Shown: positions 34,075 through 43,192 of the stretch, piece by piece | Layout: every line of letters begins with the position of its first letter | How positions within the stretch are numbered: position 1 is the stretch's first letter | Source: Thioalkalicoccus limnaeus | Lineage (GTDB): Bacteria; Pseudomonadota; Gammaproteobacteria; Chromatiales; Chromatiaceae | NCBI RefSeq assembly: GCF_041197575.1 | Contig: NZ_JBDKXB010000002.1 | Span: 231,052-295,051 of the forward strand | Length of the DNA stretch: 64,000 bases | Direction: 5' to 3' | The notes under the pieces: generated by a model | What the model was told of the DNA's origin: nothing | Database searches by the model: none | Seen by the model: only the letters and a program-made list of their open reading frames with translations | Made by a program: the position numbers and the translations under genes

Positions 34075-35199
34075 TTACGAGTATGAGATCCCTGGCGATG
34101 TCGTGTGGTGCGCCGCGGCGATGCCGGCCGGTTCCGCCGGATCTCCATGCCCGGTCGCAGCACCTTCGAGTGCCGCATCGAGGCGTCGCCACGCGTCCTC
34201 GTCGCGCGGCAACCCGAAGCGCAGGCTCGGCGGGGCCGTGAATCGGCGCGTCAGGATGCCCCGGCGCGCCAGCCGGTCGTGGATCCGCTCGGCGTGCCCT
34301 GTCTCGACCCACTGGAACAGCGCGCAGCCACCGGTCGGTCGCAGTCCCTGTCGCGTCAGCAGGGCGGCAAGTCGCTCCGAGGCCTGCGCGAGCCGCAGCC
34401 GGGTGGCCTGCTGCCACGCCTGATCGGCCAGCGCCTGCCGTGTCACCCAGCGCGCCGGTCCGGTCAGCGTCCAGGGTCCGAGGCGGGTGCCGAGGGCGTC
34501 GTTCAGCTCCGGTTCGGCCAGCACGAACCCGACCCGGGCGCCGGCCAGGCCGAAGAACTTGCCGATCGAGCGCAGCAGGATCAGCCCTGGCCTTGGGCAG
34601 TCGAGCGCGAGGCTTCGCTCCGGGGTCGCATCGATGAAGGCCTCATCGACCACCAACCAGCCGCCCCGGTCCGCGAGGGCCTGGTGCCATGCCAGGAGTT
34701 CGTCGCGCTCGAAACGGACGCCGGTCGGATTCGCCGGGTGGATCAGGATCAGCACCTCGACCGCGGGCAGGCCGGCGCGCAGCGACTCGGCCGTGATCGG
34801 CGTTACCCCGTGGCCCGCCCGACGCCAGGCCAACGCGTGTTCCGCGTAGCCGGGATGCAGGACCGCGACCCGGCCGCGTCGGCGCAGCCAGGGCAAGGCC
34901 TGGATCGCAGCCTGACTGCCGGCCACGGGCCTGATCGTCGGGCAGCCATAATAGGTGCGTGCGGCCTCGTCGAGCCCGTCGTCGTCTTCCGGCAGTCGAT
35001 TCCACAGGGCCGGCGGGATCGGCGGCACCGGCCAACCTTGCGGGTTGATGCCGGTCGACAGATCCATCCATCGCTCGAGCGGGATCCGATACCGGGCCGC
35101 CGCCGATCGCAGGCGCCCGCCGTGTTCGAGCAGGCCAGGCATCACCGTGGGCAAGATGGGGGGTCCGACCGGGACGGTATCAGCGTTGCCTTCGCCCAT
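34075..35199 (-). CDS. cobD: Threonine-phosphate decarboxylase (CobD/CobC-type)
   Basis: The 374-residue PLP enzyme belongs to the aminotransferase class I/II fold. It has MDLSTGINPQGWPVPPIP near the N-terminus, PVAGSQAAIQALPWL, LIHPANPTGVRF, WLVVDEAFIDATPERSLAL and the PLP Lys in LRSIGKFFGLAGARVGF. It makes (R)-1-amino-2-propanol phosphate for the cobalamin side chain. The start at 35199 overlaps the stop of the upstream DUF1134 gene by one base (TAATG), so translation may be coupled although the functions look unrelated. The tail is Ala/His-rich and longer than usual. Confidence 0.88.
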   Translation of the reverse strand: MGEGNADTVPVGPPILPTVMPGLLEHGGRLRSAAARYRIPLERWMDLSTGINPQGWPVPPIPPALWNRLPEDDDGLDEAARTYYGCPTIRPVAGSQAAIQALPWLRRRGRVAVLHPGYAEHALAWRRAGHGVTPITAESLRAGLPAVEVLILIHPANPTGVRFERDELLAWHQALADRGGWLVVDEAFIDATPERSLALDCPRPGLILLRSIGKFFGLAGARVGFVLAEPELNDALGTRLGPWTLTGPARWVTRQALADQAWQQATRLRLAQASERLAALLTRQGLRPTGGCALFQWVETGHAERIHDRLARRGILTRRFTAPPSLRFGLPRDEDAWRRLDAALEGAATGHGDPAEPAGIAAAHHTTSPGISYS

Positions 35200-35747
35200 T
35201 AGAACGGGTTGATATGCGCGCGGCGCGTGAAGTCCATGTATCCGGCGCTGATTCCCTGCCGCCAACCGGCGCCGAGGCGGATCGGGGCGATGACGACGTC
35301 GCCGGATTGCAGGTAATTGACGCCGACGCCGCCGACGAAATAGAGGCTGCCCTCGACCCCGGGATAACGTTGAAACAGCTCGTTCTCGTGCGGTAGGCGG
35401 TAGATGAGCACGAAGACCTTGGACACATTGATGCCGGCGTCGATTCCGATCGAGGGACCTTGCCAGTACACCGGGGTCTGGGTGGCCGGCTTCATGTTGA
35501 GCTCGCCGCGCCCGTAGCGGACGCCGATCCCCAACGCGGCGGCGAATTCCTCGCCGGCAATATAGGCATTCGGCTCGCCTTGTTCCTTGAAGACCTTGCT
35601 GACCACGTCGGCCAGATTCTCGGCCCCCTGGCCGAAAAACTGCTCGATCCGCTGGAGGATCTCGTTCTCACTGAAGGTCTCGTTCGCCGTGACCGGCATG
35701 GCGGTCGCCGCGAGGAGCAGGAGCGACAGGACGAGGCGATGGATCAT
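35199..35747 (-). CDS. DUF1134 (EipA-like) exported protein
   Basis: The 182-residue protein starts MIHRLVLSLLLLAATAMPVT with a signal peptide. The mature part, FSENEILQRIEQFFGQGAEN, YWQGPSIGIDAGINVSKVFV and VGGVGVNYLQSGDVVIAPIR, matches DUF1134, the family of Brucella envelope-integrity protein EipA. In that organism EipA supports the cell envelope in the periplasm. The gene ends inside the start of the cobD-like gene and is divergent from the Mla-type operon. Confidence 0.8.
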   Translation of the reverse strand: MIHRLVLSLLLLAATAMPVTANETFSENEILQRIEQFFGQGAENLADVVSKVFKEQGEPNAYIAGEEFAAALGIGVRYGRGELNMKPATQTPVYWQGPSIGIDAGINVSKVFVLIYRLPHENELFQRYPGVEGSLYFVGGVGVNYLQSGDVVIAPIRLGAGWRQGISAGYMDFTRRAHINPF

Positions 35748-35926
35748 GGTCGTTAATCTCCACGCAATGAGGATCTTTCCGGATCGGGACCCTGGCTCGG
35801 CCGAGTCGGTGCCGTGTCGGTCGGTGCGGTCCGCGTGCCGCCGCCGGTGGACGTCACCCAGGTCATCGGTGCTAGGATCGTGGACATCCATTTGTCCCGT
35901 GACCGAGACCATCCGCCTGACGGACC

Positions 35927-36733
35927 ATGAACCGCCCCGCGCCACGACCGATGGGCCCTGGCCGCCGGCCGCCCTTTCCCGGCTCGATCGGCTGGCTGGA
36001 ACAGCTCGGCCTGGCCTGGCACACGCTCCGCGCCTGCGGTGATCTGTACCGCCGGATCCTGGTCGGCCAGGCACGGTTGGACATGCCGGCCTTCGCGATG
36101 GCACTGCGCCACGCGGGGCTCTCCATCTTACCAGCGATCACGCTGGTTGCGGTCGCCCTCGGCATGATTCTCGGCAATCAGACCCAGGCGGTGCTCGCGC
36201 GCCTCGACCTGCCCGGATTGGCCCTGCTGTCGATGGTCTATCTGATCGTCATGGAGCTGGTTCCGGTCCTGGTCGGGATCCTGGTGGCCGGGCGGGCCGG
36301 CGTCGCGCTGGCGGTGCGTCAGGCGACCCTGGGTGTCAGCGGCGAGATCGACGGACTCCTGGTGCAGGGGGTCGACCCCCTGTCCTTCACCGTCGGCCCG
36401 GCGCTGCTGGCGATGTTGCTGATGTCCTTCGCGTTGGCGGTCTGGACCACTGTGGTGACCGTGCTGGCCGCCTTCCTCTGGCTCTGGAACCTGGTCGGTC
36501 TGTCGCCGGCGCTGTTCGTCGCCGCGCTGCAGCAAGCCCTGACGCCGGGCGACCTGGCGCTGGCCTTCGGCAAGCCCTTGCTCTTCGCATTGGTGATCGC
36601 CCTCATCGCCGCGGTCCAGGGGACGCTGGCCGGGCGCGATCCGGCTGGCGTCGCGCGCGCCGCCACGCGCACCATGATCGGTGCCGTGGTGGCGATCCTG
36701 ATCATCGATCTGGTCCTCGTGTTGCGGCCATGA
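35927..36733 (+). CDS. mlaE: MlaE-type ABC transporter permease
   Basis: The 268-residue inner-membrane protein has the YrbE/MlaE layout: an amphipathic N-terminal region and five to six membrane segments, with LVPVLVGILVAGRAGVALAV, then GEIDGLLVQGVDPLSFTVGP, the family signature. With the ATPase and MCE protein encoded next it forms a lipid transporter between the inner and outer membranes. This is the first gene of a six-gene run joined by overlaps, mostly ATGA. The 179 bases before it hold no recognisable regulatory site. Confidence 0.87.
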   Translation: MNRPAPRPMGPGRRPPFPGSIGWLEQLGLAWHTLRACGDLYRRILVGQARLDMPAFAMALRHAGLSILPAITLVAVALGMILGNQTQAVLARLDLPGLALLSMVYLIVMELVPVLVGILVAGRAGVALAVRQATLGVSGEIDGLLVQGVDPLSFTVGPALLAMLLMSFALAVWTTVVTVLAAFLWLWNLVGLSPALFVAALQQALTPGDLALAFGKPLLFALVIALIAAVQGTLAGRDPAGVARAATRTMIGAVVAILIIDLVLVLRP

Positions 36734-37482
36734 CTCCGAGCCAACCGACCCCGGTCCTCGAGTTGCGGAAGGTCTTCCAGCACGTCGGCGGCCGGTGCCT
36801 GTTGAATGCCGTCGACCTGCGCGTCGACCCCGGCGAATGGCTCTTGATCATCGGCCCGAACGGCGCCGGGAAGAGCCTGCTGATCCGCCTGGTCCTTGGG
36901 CTGGACGTCCCCTCGGCTGGTCAGGTGCGGCTGTTCGGGGAGGACATCGTCGGGCTCGGGGATCGTCCGATGCGAGCCTTGCGTCGACGCCTCGGGGCGG
37001 TGCTGCAGGGCGGTTCGCTGCTCGAAGACATGACGGTCGCGGAGAATCTCCTGGTGCCGCTGCGCAGCCGGCCGCTGACCCGTGGCGAGATGGCGCGCGC
37101 GGTGCGCCTGGTTCTGACCAGACTGCAACTGGACGGGCTGGAGAACCATCTCCCGCGCTCCTTGTCATTGGGTCAGCGCCGGCGCGTCGAGTTGGCCAGG
37201 GCCCTGATCCATGGCCCTGGCCTCATCGTTTGGGATGGGTTGACCGACGGTCTCGATCCGGTGGCGGCGCACGAGGTGGTCGCGCTGCTGGGCGCGGAGC
37301 GGGAACACCAGAACCTGACGCTGGTCGCGACCGACAACCGCCCCGACGCCTTATCGGAATACACTAGCCGTATCGCCGTGCTCGATCAGGGCCGGCTGCT
37401 GTTCGATGGCTGTCGCGCCGATCTCGAGTCGGCGATGGCCGAACGTCTCGAGTTGCGGTATCTGTTGCAGGGTCGTCCATGA
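36730..37482 (+). CDS. mlaF: MlaF-type ABC transporter ATPase
   Basis: The 250-residue ATPase has Walker A GPNGAGKSLLIRL, the Q-loop region (GAVLQGGSL), the signature LSLGQRRRVELARAL and Walker B region GLIVWDGLTDGLDP. In Walker B the usual acidic Glu after Asp is replaced: LIVWDG rather than a DE pair, with the sequence running WDGLTDGLDP. This could lower hydrolysis or shift the catalytic base and is worth noting. The gene overlaps both neighbours by four bases and energises the lipid transporter. Confidence 0.87.
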   Translation: MTPSQPTPVLELRKVFQHVGGRCLLNAVDLRVDPGEWLLIIGPNGAGKSLLIRLVLGLDVPSAGQVRLFGEDIVGLGDRPMRALRRRLGAVLQGGSLLEDMTVAENLLVPLRSRPLTRGEMARAVRLVLTRLQLDGLENHLPRSLSLGQRRRVELARALIHGPGLIVWDGLTDGLDPVAAHEVVALLGAEREHQNLTLVATDNRPDALSEYTSRIAVLDQGRLLFDGCRADLESAMAERLELRYLLQGRP

Positions 37483-38561
37483 CGCGGTTGGAACGCCTTT
37501 ACGCCCCCCCCGAGATCGGCGCCCCGGGACAACGCCAGGCGCGACAGCGGCGCCGTGACCTGCGACGGGCCGGGCTGTTCGTGCTCGCGATGCTCGGCAT
37601 CGCGGTGGCGGCGGTGGTCCTGGTGACGCCCGGCCTCTTCGCCGGGGCCTATCGGTTGCATGTCTATTTCGACGAGGCGGCTGGCCTGGAGCCCGGGATC
37701 CCCGTCATCCAGGATGGGTATGTGATCGGGCTGGTCGATGGTGTCGAGGCGATCTTTCCCGGGCGCGATCCCGATGCGCGGCACTGTCCCGCGGTCGATG
37801 GGGCGCGCTCGGGCCTGCTGCCGTGTTTCCGCGCGCGGCTGCGCATCGCTCGGGATTGGCCGATCCCGAGCGACAGCCTGGCGCGGATCGGATCGGCCGG
37901 CCTGCTGCAAGGATCGGCAATCCGGATCGAGCCAGGGAAGGCCATGGAGAGCCTGAGCGACGGCGAGGCCCTCGCGTCCGCCGGTCGCGAGATGGACCTG
38001 CCGGCCCAACTCGGAAACCTGACCGACACGCTGCAAGCGCTGGTCGATGAAACCATCGCGCCGGCGCTGGCGAGTATCCAACAGCAGATCCGGACCATCG
38101 AGGGCTTTATCGGTGTTGACGACGGGTCGGGTGAGAGCCAGGAGCGCCTGGCCGGTGTGTTCGATAGCCTGCAACAGCTCGCGGCGCGCATCGAATCGGT
38201 CGTCGATGCGGCCCAATTGGGGCGCATCCTGGCCTCGGTCGAACGGATGGCCGAGAATCTGGGCGAGGCCTCGGCGGATCTGACCGGCAGCAGCGCCGAG
38301 GTGCAGCGCACGGTTCGCGAGTACGGTGACCTCGCCGGCGACCTGCGCCGCCTCGTCGACCGGAATCGGCCGGCGCTCGAAGGTTCTTTGGACGACAGCC
38401 AGTACGTGCTTCAGGAACTGGCGGCGGCCCTGGTGCCGATCTTGGCGAACATCGATGCGGCGACGCGCGACCTGTCGGCCCTGGCCCGCGATCTGCGCGC
38501 CAACCCGGCCGTGATCTTGCGTGGTCGCCCGGTCGAGGAGCGTCCATCATGGTTCGATTGA
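37479..38561 (+). CDS. mlaD: MlaD-type MCE domain protein
   Basis: The 360-residue protein has a single N-terminal membrane segment (AGLFVLAMLGIAVAAVVLVT) followed by one MCE domain (about residues 55-165, YRLHVYFDEAAGLEPGIPVI) and a long helical C-terminus (NLTDTLQALVDETIAPALAS onward). MCE rings carry phospholipids across the periplasm. The helical tail is much longer than in E. coli MlaD and resembles the PqiB/YebT or Mce needle-forming helices, so it may span the periplasm itself. It overlaps mlaF by four bases. Confidence 0.85.
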   Translation: MTRLERLYAPPEIGAPGQRQARQRRRDLRRAGLFVLAMLGIAVAAVVLVTPGLFAGAYRLHVYFDEAAGLEPGIPVIQDGYVIGLVDGVEAIFPGRDPDARHCPAVDGARSGLLPCFRARLRIARDWPIPSDSLARIGSAGLLQGSAIRIEPGKAMESLSDGEALASAGREMDLPAQLGNLTDTLQALVDETIAPALASIQQQIRTIEGFIGVDDGSGESQERLAGVFDSLQQLAARIESVVDAAQLGRILASVERMAENLGEASADLTGSSAEVQRTVREYGDLAGDLRRLVDRNRPALEGSLDDSQYVLQELAAALVPILANIDAATRDLSALARDLRANPAVILRGRPVEERPSWFD

Positions 38562-39193
38562 TCGGCTGGCGGAGTGTCCTCGGCAGTCTGGCCGTGATGC
38601 TGACCCTGACCGGTTGCGCGACCTCGCCTCCGGCCGAGCGCGACCGTTTCTTTCGTCTCGAGCCGACGACGGTCGTGCGACCCGCGCCGGTTGCGACCTC
38701 CGCCTCGCTGCAGGTCAGTCCTTTCGCGGCGCGTGGCTTCGTCGGCGGACGCCAGATCGTCTACCGCACCGCCGAGAACCCGCTCGAGATCCAGCGCCAT
38801 CCCTTGCATCTCTGGGAATCGCCCCCGGCGTTGGCCTTGGCGGGGGGGCTGACATCCGCGTTGCGCGAGGCCGCCCTGTTCGAGTTCGTCGTCGGCCGGG
38901 ACGTGCGCACACCAACCGATTATCAGCTGGTCGGCGAACTGACCCGTTTCGAGCACCGCCCGACCGATGAACCTCGCCGGGTCGTCGTCGCCTTCGAGGT
39001 CCTGGTGCTGGCCGGTCGCGACCGGCAGACCCTGTTCGCCAGGCCTTACCAGGGCGAGGAACCGATCGACGGCGGGACGCCGGAGGCCATGATCTCGGCC
39101 TTCAACAGGCTCACGGGGCGCCTGATCGGCGACTTGGTGCGCGACCTCGAGGGCCAGCGTTGGCGACGGGTCGAGGGGGCGGCCTCGGGATGA
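38549..39193 (+). CDS. ABC-type transport auxiliary lipoprotein (PqiC-like)
   Basis: The 214-residue protein has a lipoprotein signal (LAVMLTLTGCATSPPAERDR) and the ABC_trans_aux fold: RFFRLEPTTV, LQVSPFAARGFVGGRQIVYR and YQLVGELTRFEH. PqiC-type lipoproteins anchor the outer-membrane end of MCE transporters. It overlaps the MCE gene by 13 bases, and its own stop overlaps the next start (ATGA). With the upstream three genes it makes a complete inner-to-outer-membrane lipid path without MlaB or MlaC. Confidence 0.82.
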   Translation: MVRLIGWRSVLGSLAVMLTLTGCATSPPAERDRFFRLEPTTVVRPAPVATSASLQVSPFAARGFVGGRQIVYRTAENPLEIQRHPLHLWESPPALALAGGLTSALREAALFEFVVGRDVRTPTDYQLVGELTRFEHRPTDEPRRVVVAFEVLVLAGRDRQTLFARPYQGEEPIDGGTPEAMISAFNRLTGRLIGDLVRDLEGQRWRRVEGAASG

Positions 39194-40623
39194 GCAACGC
39201 CGGTCGCGGTCGCGATCCCGGGCGGCCAGATGCGAATCAGCTGGTCAGCCGCCATCACGACCCCTTCGGTGTCCTTTACCCGGCCGCGACCGATGCGATG
39301 GCCGTGGCCCTCGATCAGGTCCAGATCCCCGGGCCGCCGGTGGGATTCGACCTGACGCCGGCCGAATCGCGCGACCCGGACCCCGCGGTGCGCTACCGCC
39401 GCCGCACGATCCAGCGGCTGACCGGTCGCGATTGGGCTGGCGACCGCATGGCGCTGATCGACAAGGCTACGCCGCACGCGCTCTACGACCTGATGCTGAG
39501 CGAAGTCTCCGTCGATGAGAAGCCCAGCCCGCGCGACGTCGCCCTGGCGACCAACCAGTCCTTATGGCGGATCGGGTCGAACTTCATCGCCTTCGTGTCG
39601 GATCCCGCCGTGCGCCGTGATTTCGGCCTGGCCGGCGGCGTTCCGCATCTGGCGATGAATTGCGATCCGAACACGCGGGACCGCGAGAGTGTCCAGGCCG
39701 CGAAGCAATTCCATCTGCATCTGATCTGCTGGACCCGGGACGAATTGGCCGGATTGGCGCGACCGGACCGGTTCGCCGAGGTCGCGCAGGTCACGACGCG
39801 CCGACAGGTGCTCGATCCGCTGGCCTTCGTGGCGGCCCGCCTCCTCCCGCCGATGCTCGGAGACCGGCCCTTGCAGCCGCTGGGTGGGCGATGGTTGGCC
39901 CCGGATGATCGCGCCTGTCTCGACGGAACACGACCATTCGGCGCGTCGATCCGCCTTCCGGGTTGGTCGGTGCTCGCGCAACCGGCCTTCGGCGTTATGA
40001 TCCAGGTCATCCACGATCGCCTGATAACGTTGGCCACCCTGCTGCTGGAGGCCTTCACCGGAAAGCTCATGTCCCCTGATCCCTGGCGGCGCCACCGCCT
40101 GCTGGCCGCCGAGCGCATCCGCGCCAATCTCCGTGAGCTGGCGCTGCCGGTCGAGGCGTGCACAGCACTCGAGGTCTTCGCGGCCCGGCTGCGCGACCTG
40201 CCGGAGGCAGTCGTGCGGCGATTGGCGCGCGGCGGTTCGGTGCGTCGGCAACACCTGATGACATTGAACCTGCCGAGCTATGCGCTCTGTCTGCATGGCG
40301 CCGGCGGCGCCGCGGCGACCCCTGACTCGGCGGTCGATCTGTCGATCCAGCCGCGGCTCTTTTCCGGTATCGGAGGCGCCGGATTGGTCGGCCTGGCCGG
40401 TGTCCCATGCGTGCGGATCGCACGCGGCCGCGGCCGCTACAGTTTTGCGCAGTGGGCCGAGCGGGCGCGCTTCCAACGCGACTTCGCCACCTTCAACCAA
40501 CGGCAGATGGCCGACCTGGACGGCCTCGTGTTCGAGCCGGTCCGGACCTTCGCCGGCGTCCCGGCCGGTTGGCTCGCGGCCGAGCGGGATGCCGATCGCG
40601 ATCGAGGGGCTGCGCCAAGATGA
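39190..40623 (+). CDS. Uncharacterised protein in the MCE operon
   Basis: The 477-residue protein (start MSNAGRGRDPGRPDANQLVS) has no signal peptide or clear membrane span, so it is likely cytoplasmic. I do not recognise the family. A segment KQFHLHLICW (about residue 180) loosely resembles the His-rich strand of HIT or GalT-like nucleotide transferases, and other conserved-looking parts are YRRRTIQRLTGRDWAGDRMA, SVDEKPSPRDVALATNQSLW and NCDPNTRDRESVQAAKQ. It is fused by ATGA overlaps to the transporter genes before it and the cyclase after it, which argues for a role in the same process. Confidence 0.6.
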   Translation: MSNAGRGRDPGRPDANQLVSRHHDPFGVLYPAATDAMAVALDQVQIPGPPVGFDLTPAESRDPDPAVRYRRRTIQRLTGRDWAGDRMALIDKATPHALYDLMLSEVSVDEKPSPRDVALATNQSLWRIGSNFIAFVSDPAVRRDFGLAGGVPHLAMNCDPNTRDRESVQAAKQFHLHLICWTRDELAGLARPDRFAEVAQVTTRRQVLDPLAFVAARLLPPMLGDRPLQPLGGRWLAPDDRACLDGTRPFGASIRLPGWSVLAQPAFGVMIQVIHDRLITLATLLLEAFTGKLMSPDPWRRHRLLAAERIRANLRELALPVEACTALEVFAARLRDLPEAVVRRLARGGSVRRQHLMTLNLPSYALCLHGAGGAAATPDSAVDLSIQPRLFSGIGGAGLVGLAGVPCVRIARGRGRYSFAQWAERARFQRDFATFNQRQMADLDGLVFEPVRTFAGVPAGWLAAERDADRDRGAAPR

Positions 40624-42491
40624 CACTCAACCGCAAGATGACCCTGTTGCTCGGCCTGGTCGCGATCGGCGTCCTCGCGATGCTGCTCCTGATCAGCCTT
40701 GTCGCCTTCCGGTCTTTTTCGATCCTGTCGTCGACCGCGCATGTGCAGACCGCGGCCGAGATCGTCCGTGTGCATCTGACCGAGGCCATGATCACCGGCG
40801 TCATCGACAAGCGCGAACAGTTCCTTGAACGGCTCACGGAGATTCGTGACCTGCGTGATGCCCGGGTCGTGCGGTCCCCGTTGGTCGTCGACCAGTTCGG
40901 GGTCGGTCTGGCCAGAGAGATGGTCGCCGACGAGATCGAGCGGCGCGTCCTGGCCGATGGCCAGCCGCGGTTCGAACTGACCGACGAGCGCGGCGAACCC
41001 GTGTTCCGCGGGACCATCCCCTATATCGCGACCGCACTGGGCACGCCCAACTGCCTGCAATGCCATCATGTCGAGGAAGGCGCGGTGCTCGGTGCCGTGA
41101 CCATCGAACTGTCGTTGGCCGCCCTGCAGCGTCAGGCGATCGCTGCCGTGATCGTGGTCCTGCTGGCCGTGACCCTGATCATCTTGCTCGCGATCCTCGG
41201 CGCCCGTCGCCTGATCGGCCCGATCGGCGACACGGCCGGGGCCATCGGTGCGCTCGTGCAGCGCGCCTTGCGCGGGGACTTCAAGGGCCGCGTCACGCAA
41301 CGCACCCAGGACGAGATCGGCCAGATCGCCGCCCACACGAACCAGCTCGTCGCCTTTCTCGATCAGGGGTTGGCGCGGATCAGCGAACGCGTTACCCAGT
41401 TGATGGGGCGTCTGCCGCAGCAGGATGAAAACCAGCTGCAGGCGACGATCGACATGGTCGACGGGCTCGCCGACGCGGCGCGCTTCAAGGCAACGATCGA
41501 GGAGGACGAGACCAAGACCGAGATCTACGATCGCTTCGGCCAGCTTCTGATGGACGACTTCGGGGTGCACCGCTTCTCGTTCTACGAGACCCAGGGGCCG
41601 AAACGCCTGATCCCGATGGCCGTCGATGGCGAGATCGGCGGCAGTTGTCACTGGTGCGATCCGCAGATCCTGGTCCGCAGCGACACCTGTCGCGCGAAGC
41701 GCTCCGGGCACCCCGTCGACGGCCTGCGACAGCCGGGCATCTGCTATGCCTTCCGGCCCGACGAGGCGGGCCGGTCGAGCGACCCGCTTCGCCACTACTG
41801 TTTTCCGATCATCCAGTCCGGCGCCGTCGGCAGCGTGATCCAGCTGGTGACCACGGCGGCCGATGCCGACGCCTTGCAGGATCGGATCCCCTACATCCAG
41901 ATCTACCTGCGCGAGATGGCCCCGGTCCTCGAGGCCAAGCGGCTCACCGAGACGCTGCGCGAGTCCGCGTTGCGCGATGCGATGACCGGCTTGAACAACC
42001 GCCGTTTCCTCGAGGAGTACGTCGACACCCTGATCGCCGGCGCGCGCCGCCGCAACATCCGCCTGGCGCTGCTGATGGTCGATCTCGACTACTTCAAGAT
42101 GGTCAACGACACCTACGGCCACGATATCGGCGACACGGTCCTCAAGGGCTTGGCCGGGATCCTGAAACAGGCGCTGCGTGCATCCGACGTGCTGGTTCGT
42201 TTCGGCGGCGAGGAGTTCCTGATCGTCCTTCAGGAGATCGACGCCGATGGGGCGCTGGCCGTCGCGGAAAAGATCCGCGCGTTGGTGGCCAACCACCGGT
42301 TCCGGATCGCCGGGGGCACCCTGCAAAAGACCGTCTCGATTGGCGTCGCACTCTTTCCGGACGACAGCGAGACCTTCTGGCAGACCCTCAAGTACGCCGA
42401 TGTGGCGCTCTATCGCGCCAAGGAAGACGGGCGCGACCGGGTCGTGCGTTTCACGCCGGACATGTGGGAGGCCGGGGCGGACATCTATTGA
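40620..42491 (+). CDS. Diguanylate cyclase with predicted periplasmic haem c domain
   Basis: The 623-residue protein has an N-terminal membrane helix (about 10-30), a periplasmic domain with a haem c motif, NCLQCHHVE (Cys145, Cys148, His149), a second membrane helix (about 172-195), a HAMP linker, a cytoplasmic GAF-like region with more cysteines (GGSCHWCDPQ, SDTCRAK), and a GGDEF domain with GGEEF (529-533) and an inhibitory I-site, RASD. The active site is complete, so it should make c-di-GMP. The haem domain suggests redox, oxygen or NO sensing. It ends the MCE operon and overlaps the upstream gene (ATGA). Confidence 0.85.
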   Translation: MTLNRKMTLLLGLVAIGVLAMLLLISLVAFRSFSILSSTAHVQTAAEIVRVHLTEAMITGVIDKREQFLERLTEIRDLRDARVVRSPLVVDQFGVGLAREMVADEIERRVLADGQPRFELTDERGEPVFRGTIPYIATALGTPNCLQCHHVEEGAVLGAVTIELSLAALQRQAIAAVIVVLLAVTLIILLAILGARRLIGPIGDTAGAIGALVQRALRGDFKGRVTQRTQDEIGQIAAHTNQLVAFLDQGLARISERVTQLMGRLPQQDENQLQATIDMVDGLADAARFKATIEEDETKTEIYDRFGQLLMDDFGVHRFSFYETQGPKRLIPMAVDGEIGGSCHWCDPQILVRSDTCRAKRSGHPVDGLRQPGICYAFRPDEAGRSSDPLRHYCFPIIQSGAVGSVIQLVTTAADADALQDRIPYIQIYLREMAPVLEAKRLTETLRESALRDAMTGLNNRRFLEEYVDTLIAGARRRNIRLALLMVDLDYFKMVNDTYGHDIGDTVLKGLAGILKQALRASDVLVRFGGEEFLIVLQEIDADGALAVAEKIRALVANHRFRIAGGTLQKTVSIGVALFPDDSETFWQTLKYADVALYRAKEDGRDRVVRFTPDMWEAGADIY

Positions 42492-42778
42492 TTCGGCCAG
42501 CCCGGACCGATTCCCATCGAAAGGCCGTGAAACGTTCATGCCGTTTTCATGTCCGGTCTCCGGGCGCGCCGAGGCGGTGCGGCGCTTCGCCTATCCCATC
42601 GCGGCGGGGCGGTATCGGGCGCTTGACGAGCGGGTGATCGGGTAGGGCGGGCGGGACGGTTGTCGAATCTGTCCATCGTCGCCGACTCGGATGGAGCAAG
42701 CATTTTTCCCGATTTCCGTTACCGAGCCCCGCTTGGCTAATCTGGCTATGATGATCTGGTCGAGGTGGAGGATCTGTC

Positions 42779-43015
42779 ATGCAAGTCAATATGCTCGAAG
42801 CCAAGAACCAACTCTCGAAGCTGGTGAAAGCGGCTCTCTCCGGCGAGGAGGTCATCATCGCCAAACACGGCGAGGCTCAGGTCAGGCTGGTTCCATGCGT
42901 GGCCGCTCCGGGGCTGCGCCATTGGGGCGGGCTGGCCGGGCAGTTCGGGGATGTGGATGCCGTCTTCGGCGCACAGGTGGATGCTGACGTCGCCAGGCTT
43001 TTCAACGACGCATGA
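42779..43015 (+). CDS. Phd/YefM-type antitoxin
   Basis: The 78-residue protein MQVNMLEAKNQLSKLVKAAL, followed by SGEEVIIAKHGEAQVRLVP, has the full Phd/YefM N-terminal DNA-binding dimer and a short acidic C-terminus for toxin binding. It overlaps the next start by four bases, the usual layout with a VapC-type PIN toxin. The toxin gene is broken, so this antitoxin is effectively an orphan. The 287 bases before it show no gene. Confidence 0.85.
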   Translation: MQVNMLEAKNQLSKLVKAALSGEEVIIAKHGEAQVRLVPCVAAPGLRHWGGLAGQFGDVDAVFGAQVDADVARLFNDA

Positions 43016-43173
43016 AACTGCTGCTCGATACCCAGATCATGCTGTGGTGGCTGCTGGGCGATGCGCGATTGCGGCAGGAGACACGGGAGCTGATGGCGAC
43101 TCGCCCACTCGATGATCAGACCCCCGGCGCGAGGCGGGCGGTTGGCCTGTCGCCGCTGACGAGGGTTGGCTGA
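43012..43173 (+). pseudogene. PIN-domain (VapC-like) toxin, 3' truncated
   Basis: The frame starts MKLLLDTQIMLWWLLGDARL and RQETRELMAT, the first 30 residues of a PIN toxin with the catalytic Asp6, then departs from the family and stops after 53 residues instead of about 125. The other catalytic acids are lost. A coiled-coil gene unit in opposite orientation lies straight after, so its arrival may have removed the toxin's 3' end. Confidence 0.8.
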
Positions 43174-43192
43174 AGGTGACCAAGGGCGGTGT

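Noticed and set aside
35000..35260. A cobalamin riboswitch ahead of the cobD-cobT genes
   Set aside because: The cobD-like start overlaps the preceding coding sequence, leaving no leader, and no B12-box-like sequence was seen in the 76 bases between cobD and cobT.
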